Part shown: in pieces, positions 57,898-64,000 of the stretch
Layout: every line of letters starts with the position of its first letter
How positions within the stretch are numbered: position 1 is the stretch's first letter
Notes under the pieces: model-generated
What the model saw: only the letters and a program-made list of their open reading frames with translations
Told to the model about the DNA's origin: nothing
Databases searched by the model: none
NCBI GenBank assembly: GCA_964036315.1
Contig: CAXIWW010000817.1
Span: 8,777,501 to 8,841,500, forward strand
Reading direction: 5' to 3'
Origin: Acanthosepion esculentum
Taxonomy: Eukaryota; Mollusca; Cephalopoda; Sepiida; Sepiidae
DNA: 64,000 nt
Program-made: the position numbers and the translations under genes

Positions 57898-58691
57898 GGT
57901 CGTCTGCATGGGACTTTCTGGGACTGGGGGTCGTCTGCGTGGGATATCTGGGTCTGTCTCCTTGGTGGGGTGTCGTCTGCGTGGGACTTTGTGGGACTGG
58001 TGGTCGTCTGCGTGGGACTTTCTGGGACTGGGGGTCGTCTGCGTGTTACTTTCTGGGACAGTCTCATTGGTGGGGGGTCGTCTGTATGGGACTTTCTAGG
58101 ACTCGGTGTCGTCTGCGTGGATCTTTTTTGGACTCTCTCCTGGGTGGGGCGTCGTCTGCGTGGGACTTTCTGGGACTGTCTCCTGGGTGGGGATTCGTCT
58201 GCCTAGGACTTTCTGAGACTGGGTGTCATCTGCGTGGTAGTTTCTGGGACTGTCTCCTGGGTGGGGGTCGTCTGCGTGGGACTTTCTGGGACTGGGCTCG
58301 TCTGCGTGGGACTTTCTGGGACTTTCTCCTGGGTGGGGGGGTCGTCTGCGTCGGTCTTTCTGGGACTGTCTCCTGGGTGGGGGTTCCTCTGCGTGGGACT
58401 TTCTGGGACTGTCTCCTGCGTGGGAGGTCGTCCGCTTGGGACTTTCAGGGACTGGGTGTCGTCTACGTGGGAGTTTCTGGGACAGTCTCCTGGGTGGGGT
58501 TCGTCTGCGTGGGACTTTCTGGGACTGGGGGGCGTCTGCGTGGGACTTTCTGGGACAGTGGGTCGTCTCCGTGGGACTTTCTGGGACTGTCTCATGGGTG
58601 GGGTGGTCGTCTGCGTGGGACTTTCTGGGACTGTCTCCTTGGTGGGGGGTCGTCTGCGTAGGACATTGTGGGACTGGTGGTCGTATGCGTC
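57898..58691 (+). repeat. Right-array mosaic
   Basis: 31/43-bp units carrying strings also found at 54.0-54.7 and 56.7-57.5 kb, including GGGATATCTGGGTCTG near 57,942 and GATCTTTTTTGGACTC at 58,120. One point variant, TCTCATTGGTGGGG near 58,063, distinguishes it from its relatives (TCTCCTTGGTGGGG). No other sequence type is present. Confidence 0.75.
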
Positions 58692-61160
58692 GGTCTTTCT
58701 TGGACTCTCTCCTGGGTGGGGGGTCGTCTGCGTGGGACTTTCTGGGACTGTCTCCTGCGTGGGAGGTCGTCTGCTTGGGACTTTCAGGGACTGGGTGTCG
58801 TCTGCGTGGGACTTTCTGGGACAGTCTCCTTGGTGGGGTTCGTCCGCGTGGGACTTTCTGGGACTGGGGGTCGTCTGCGTGGGACTTTCTGGGACTGTCT
58901 CCTGGGTGGGGGGTAGTCTGCGTGGGACTTTCAGGGACTCTCTTCTGGGTGGGGGATCGTCTGCGAGGGACTTTCTGGGACTGTCTCCTTGGTGTGGGGC
59001 GTCTGCGTGGGACATTCTGGGACTGTGGTTCGTCTGCGTGGGACTTTCTGGGACTGTCTCCTGGGTGGGGGTCGTCTGCGTGGGACTTTGTGGGACTGGT
59101 GGTCGTCTGCGTTGGACTTTCTGGGACTGGGGGTCGTCTGCGTGTTACTTTCTGGGACTGTCTCCTGGGTGGGGGGGTCGTCTGTATGGGACTTTCTAGG
59201 ACTCGGTGTCGTCTGCGTGGATCTTTTTTGGACTCTCTACTGGGTGGGGCGTCGTCTGCGTGGGATTTTCTGGGACTGTCTCCTGGGTGGGGATTCGTCT
59301 GCCTGGGACTTTCTGAGACTGGGTGTCATCTGCGTGGTAGTTTCTGGGACTGTCTCCTGGGTGGGTGTCGTCTGCGTGGGACTTTCTGGGACTGGGCTCC
59401 TCTGCGTGGGACTTTCTGGGACTTTCTCCTGGGTGGGGGTTCGTCTGCGTGGGTCTTTCTGGGACTGTCTCCTGCGTGGGAGATCGTCTGCTTGGGACTT
59501 TCAGGGACTGGGCTCGTCTGCGTGGGACTTTCTGGGACTGTCTCCTCGGTGGGGAGTCGTCTGCGTGGGACTTTCTGGGAATGGGGGTTGTCTGCGTGGG
59601 ACTTTCAGGGACTCTCTTCTGGGTGGGGGATCGTCTGCGTGGGACTTTCTGGGACTGTGGGTCGTCTGCGTGGGACATTCTGGCACTATCTCCTGGGTGG
59701 GGGGTCGTCTGCGTGGGACTTTGTGGGACTGGGGGTCGTCTGCGTGGCACTTTCTGGGACTGGGGGTCGTCTGCGTGGGTCTTTCTGGGAATGTCTCCTG
59801 GGTGGGGGTTCGTCTGCGTTGGACTTTCTGGGACTGTCTCATGCGTGGGGGTTCGTCTGCGTGGGAATTTCTGAGTCTGTCTCCTGGGTGGGGGTCGTCA
59901 GCGTGGGTCTTTCTCTTACTGGGGGTCGCCTGCGTGGGACTTTCTGGGACTGTCTCCTGGGTGGGTGTTCGTGTGAGTGGGACTTTCTGTGACTGGGGGT
60001 TGTCTGCGTGGGATATATGGGTCTGTCTCCTGGGTGGGGGGTCGTCTGCATGGGACTTTCTGGGACTGGGGGTCGTCTGCGTGGGATATCTGGGTCTGTC
60101 TCCTTGGTGGGGTGTCGTCTGCGTGGGACTTTGTGGGACTGGTGGTCGTCTGCGTGGGACTTTCTGGGACTGGGGGTCGTCTGCGTGTTACTTTCTGGGA
60201 CAGTCTCCTTGGTGGGGGGTCGTCTGTATGGGACTTTCTAGGACTCGGTGTCGTCTGCGTGGATCTTTTTTGGACTCTCTCCTGGGTGGGGCGTCGTCTG
60301 CGTGGGACTTTCTGGGACTGTCTCCTGGGTGGGGATTCGTCTGCCTGGGACTTTCTGAGACTGGGTGTCATCTGCGTGGTAGTTTCTGGGACTGTCTCCT
60401 GGGTGGGGGTCGTCTGCGTGGGACTTTCTGGGACTGGGCTCGTCTGCGTGGGACTTTCTGGGACTTTCTCCTGGGTGGGGGGTCGTCTGCGTCGGTCTTT
60501 CTGGGACTGTCTCCTGGGTGGGGGTTCCTCTGCGTGGGACTTTCTGGGACTGTCTCCTGCGTGGGAGGTCGTCTGCTTGGGATTTTCAGGGACTGGGTGT
60601 CGTCTGCGTGGGAGTTTCTGGGACAGTCTCCTGGGTGGGGTTCGTCTGCGTGGGACTTTCTGGGACTGGGGGGCGTCTGCGTGGGACTTTCTGGGACAGT
60701 GGGTCGTCCCCGTGGGACTTTCTGGGACTGTCTCATGGGTGGGGTGGTCGTCTGCGTGGGACTTTCTGGGACTGTCTCCTTGGTGGGGGGTCGTCTGCGT
60801 AGGACATTGTGGGACTGGTGGTCGTGTGCGTGGGACTTTCTTGGACTCGGGGTCGTCTGCGTGGGTCTTTCTTGGACTCTCTCCTGGGTGGGGGGTCGTC
60901 TGCGTGGGACTTTCTGGGACTGTCTCCTGCGTGGGGTTCGTCTGCGTGGGACTTTCTGTGACTGGGGGGCGTCTGCGTGGGACTTTCTGGGACAGTGGGT
61001 CGTCTCCGTGGGACTTTCTGGGACTGTCTCATGGGTGGGGTGGTCGTCTGCGTGGGACTTTCTGGGACTGTCTCCTTGGTGGGGGGTCGTCTGCGTAGGT
61101 GCATTGTGGGACTGGTGGTCGTGTGCGTGGGACTTTCTTGGACTCGGGGTCGTCTGCGTG
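58692..61160 (+). repeat. 2,469-bp higher-order repeat, first copy
   Basis: GGTCTTTCTTGGACTC at 58,692 recurs at 61,161. GATCTTTTTTGGACTC at 59,220 recurs at 61,690 (2,470). Beyond about 62,110 a gained 42-43-bp step makes the offset 2,511 (60,241 to 62,752; 60,802 to 63,313). Its 58,960-59,640 part matches 48,690-49,440 and 51,160-51,910, so this period is probably the same 2.47-kb family as copies 1-3. Its 59,871-61,098 part equals 56,536-57,763 at a 3,335-bp offset. Confidence 0.85.
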
Positions 61161-63437
61161 GGTCTTTCTTGGACTCTCTCCTGGGTGGGGGGTCGTCTGC
61201 GTGGGACTTTCTGGGACTGTCTCCTGCGTGGGAGGTCGTCTGCTTGGGACTTTCAGGGACTGGGTGTCGTCTGCGTGGGACTTTCTGGGACAGTCTCCTT
61301 GGTGGGGTTCGTCCGCGTGGGACTTTCTGGGACTGGGGGTCGTCTGCGTGGGACTTTCTGGGACTGTCTCCTGGGTGGGGGGTAGTCTGCGTGGGACTTT
61401 CAGGGACTCTCTTCTGGGTGGGGGATCGTCTGCGAGGGACTTTCTGGGACTGTCTCCTTGGTGTGGGGCGTCTGCGTGGGACATTCTGGGACTGTGGTTC
61501 GTCTGCGTGGGACTTTCTGGGACTGTCTCCTGGGTGGGGGGTCGTCTGCGTGGGACTTTGTGGGACTGGTGGTCGTCTGCGTTGGACTTTCTGGGACTGG
61601 GGGTCGTCTGCGTGTTACTTTCTGGGACTGTCTCCTGGGTGGGGGGGTCGTCTGTATGGGACTTTCTAGGACTCGGTGTCGTCTGCGTGGATCTTTTTTG
61701 GACTCTCTACTGGGTGGGGCGTCGTCTGCGTGGGATTTTCTGGGACTGTCTCCTGGGTGGGGATTCGTCTGCCTTGGACTTTCTGAGACTGGGTGTCATC
61801 TGCGTGGTAGTTTCTGGGACTGTCTCCTGGGTGGGGGTCGTCTGCGTGGGACTTTCTGGGACTGGGCTCCTCTGCGTGGGACTTTCTGGGACTTTCTCCT
61901 GGGTGGGGGTTCGTCTGCGTGGGTCTTTCTGGGACTGTCTCCTGCGTGGGAGATCGTCTGCTTGGGACTTTCAGGGACTGGGCTCGTCTGCGTGGGACTT
62001 TCTGGGACTGTCTCCTCGGTGGGGAGTCGTCTGCGTGGGACTTTCTGGGAATGGGGGTTGTCTGCGTGGGACTTTCAGGGACTCTCTTCTGGGTGGGGGA
62101 TCGTCTGCGTGGGACTTTCTTGGACTGTCTCCTTGGTGGGGGTCGTCTGCGTGGGACATTCTGGGACTGTGGGTCGTCTGCGTGGGACATTCTGGCACTA
62201 TCTCCTGGGTGGGGGTTCGTCTGCGTGGGACTTTGTGGGACTGGGGGTCGTCTGCGTGGCACTTTCTGGGACTGGGGGTCGTCTGCGTGGGTCTTTCTGG
62301 GAATGTCTCCTGGGTGGGGGTTCGTCTGCGTTGGACTTTCTGGGACTGTCTCATGCGTGGGGGTTCGTCTGCGTGGGAATTTCTGAGTCTGTCTCCTGGG
62401 TGGGGGTCGTCAGCGTGGGTCTTTCTGTTACTGGGGGTCGCCTGCGTGGGACTTTCTGGGACTGTCTCCTGGGTGGGTGTTCGTGTGAGTGGGACTTTCT
62501 GTGACTGGGGGTTGTCTGCGTGGTATATATGGGTCTGTCTCCTGGGTGGGGATCGTCTGCATGGGACTTTCTGGGACTGGGGGTCGTCTGCGCGGGATAT
62601 CTGGGTCTGTCTCCTTGGTGGGGTGTCGTCTGCGTGGGACTTTGTGGGACAGGTGGTCGTCTGCGTGGGACTTTCTGGGACTGGGGGTCGTCTGCGTGTT
62701 ACTTTCTGGGACAGTCTCCTTGGTGGGGGGTCGTCTGTATGGGACTTTCTAGGACTCGGTGTCGTCTGCGTGGATCTTTTTTGGACTCTCTCCTGGGTGG
62801 GGCGTCGTCTGCGTGGGACTTTCTGGGACTGTCTCCTGGGTGGGGATTCGTCTGCCTGAGACTTTCTGAGACTGGGTGTCATCTGCGTGGTAGTTTCTGG
62901 GACTGTCTCCTGGGTGGGGGTCGTCTGCGTGGGACTTTCTGGGACTGGGCTCGTCTGCGTGGGACTTTCTGGGACTTTCTCCTGGGTGGGGGGTCGTCTG
63001 CGTCGGTCTTTCTGGGACTGTCTCCTGGGTGGGGGTTCCTCTGCGTGGGACTTTCTGGGACTGTCTCCTGCGTGGGAGGTCGTCTGCTTGGGACTTTCAG
63101 GGACTGGGTGTCGTCTGCGTGGGAGTTTCTGGGACAGTCTCCTGGGTGGGGTTCGTCTGCGTGGGACTTTCTGGGACTGGGGGGCGTCTGCGTGGGACTT
63201 TCTGGGACAGTGGGTCGTCCCCGTGGGACTTTCTGGGACTGTCTCATGGGTGGGGTGGTCGTCTGCGTGGGACTTTCTGGGACTGTCTCCTTGGTGGGGG
63301 GTCGTCTGCGTAGGACATTGTGGGACTGGTGGTCGTGTGCGTGGGACTTTCTTGGACTCGGGGTCGTCTGCGTGGGTCTTTCTTGGACTCTCTCCTGGGT
63401 GGGGGGTCGTCTGCGTGGGACTTTCTGGGACTGTCTC
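61161..63437 (+). repeat. 2,469/2,511-bp higher-order repeat, second copy
   Basis: Partner of the preceding block. It matches until about 63,437, where CTGCGTGGGAGGTCG replaces CTGCGTGGGGTTCG. An extra unit near 62,120-62,162 (CTTGGACTGTCTCCTTGG) accounts for the change of offset. Minor changes include TGGTATATATGG at 62,522 and GCGCGGGATATC at 62,591. Confidence 0.85.
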
Positions 63438-64000
63438 CTGCGTGGGAGGTCGTCTGCTTGGGACTTTCAGGGACTGGGTGTCGTCTGCGTGGGACTTTCT
63501 GGGACAGTCTCCTTGGTGGGGTTCGTCCGCGTGGGACTTTCTGGGACTGGGGGTCGTCTGCGTGGGACTTTCTGGGACTGTCTCCTGGGTGGGGGGTAGT
63601 CTGCGTGGGACTTTCTGGGACTGTCTCCTGGGTGGGGAGTCGTCTGCTTGGGACTTTCTGAGACAGGGGGTCGTCTGCGTGGGACATTCTGGGACAGGGG
63701 GTCTTCTGCGTGGGACATTCTGGGACTGGGGTTCGTCTTCGTGGGACTTTCTGGGACTGGGGGTTGTCTGCGTGGGACTTTCAGTGACTCTCTTCTGGGT
63801 GGGGGATCGTCTGCGTGGGACTTTCTGGGACTGTCTCCTTGGTGGGGGTCGTCTGCCTGGGACATTCTGGGATTGTGGGTCGTCTGCGTGGGACATTCTG
63901 GCACTATCTCCTGGGTGGGGGGTCGTCTGCGTGGGACTTTGTGGGACTGGTGGTCGTCTGCGTGGGACTTTCTGGGACTGGGGGTCGTCTGCGTGTTACT
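63438..64000 (+). repeat. Right-edge minisatellite units
   Basis: 31/43-bp units to the end of the window, which stops inside a unit (TCGTCTGCGTGTTACT). Up to about 63,600 the string follows 61,225-61,388. It then switches to units seen near 50,870-51,130 (CTTGGGACTTTCTGAGACAG, GGGACAGGGGGTCTTC), and to 53,580-53,720-like units at the very end. Confidence 0.78.

Larger units (their letters stand above)
45835..64000 (+). repeat. 31/43-bp GC-rich minisatellite, right array
   Basis: The same unit, orientation and 12-bp linker module as the left array resume immediately after the 60-bp block, starting GATGGGGTGGGGGTTCGTCT at 45,835. Roughly 490 units reach the right window edge without interruption. 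Its frequent variants differ from the left array: TCTTGGACTCGGGGTCG, TGGATCTTTTTTGGACTC, TTTCAGGGACTCTCTTC and CTCCTGCGTGGGAGG. The higher-order repeats are also different. It is open at the right edge. Confidence 0.97.

Noticed and set aside
58989..61385. 798-codon plus-strand frame, and similar frames at 26,845-29,085 (minus, 746) and 3,795-5,951 (minus, 718)
   Set aside because: By-products of the satellite for the same reason; no boundary or composition sets them apart from the rest of the array.
1..64000. tRNA, rRNA or other structured RNA genes
   Set aside because: No non-repetitive stretch long enough exists, and neither unit shows tRNA-type promoter boxes or recognisable rRNA segments.

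Overview
No gene, RNA gene or transposon can be supported anywhere in this 64 kb. The window is eukaryotic tandem-repeat (satellite) DNA from end to end: two blocks of one GC-rich minisatellite, at 1-40,002 and 45,835-64,000, separated by a 5.8 kb block of an unrelated 60-bp satellite at 40,003-45,834. The minisatellite unit is 31 bp, or 43 bp when a 12-bp linker module is present; there are roughly 1,500 copies, all in one orientation. Long near-uniform satellite, higher-order repeats of kilobase length, CpG-transition variants and one short run of the vertebrate-type telomere hexamer TTAGGG (44,581-44,600) suggest an animal genome, in heterochromatic or subtelomeric DNA. TTAGGG is also used by many fungi and other eukaryotes, and I do not recognise either satellite family, so no species is named.

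Layout. Left array: 1-733 is a partial block. Next come two tandem higher-order copies, 734-7,860 (7,127 bp) and 7,861-13,741 (5,881 bp). They are nearly identical, and the first carries an extra tandem copy of a 1,308-bp segment. 13,742-19,374 is a mosaic. Two copies offset by 2,905 bp follow at 19,375-22,279 and 22,280-24,400. A 783-bp-offset duplication lies at 25,847-27,239. From about 30,400 to 40,002 the array is more heterogeneous and has only short local duplications. Middle: about 97 units of the 60-bp satellite, with 237/238-bp four-unit and 180-bp three-unit higher-order repeats and the embedded telomeric run. Right array: the same 31/43-bp unit with different diagnostic variants, first as three 2.47-kb copies (46,970-about 53,387), then as a patchwork of 1,043-, 296-, 3,335- and 2,469/2,511-bp offset copies to the end.

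Long open reading frames fill both strands, up to 997 codons, but they are a property of the unit. Neither 31 nor 43 is a multiple of three, and the consensus has no stop codon in any of the six frames. Every frame therefore reads the same cyclic 31-residue peptide until a mutation creates a stop. They are not annotated as genes.

How the parts relate. The 60-bp block sits in the G-run linker of the minisatellite, and the minisatellite resumes on the far side in the same orientation and phase. The two flanks carry different private variants and higher-order repeats, as if homogenised separately by unequal exchange or conversion. The zone next to the left junction is the least homogenised. Boundaries of higher-order copies are given to within one or two units. 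Identity statements come from matching stretches and their translations by eye, not from alignment.
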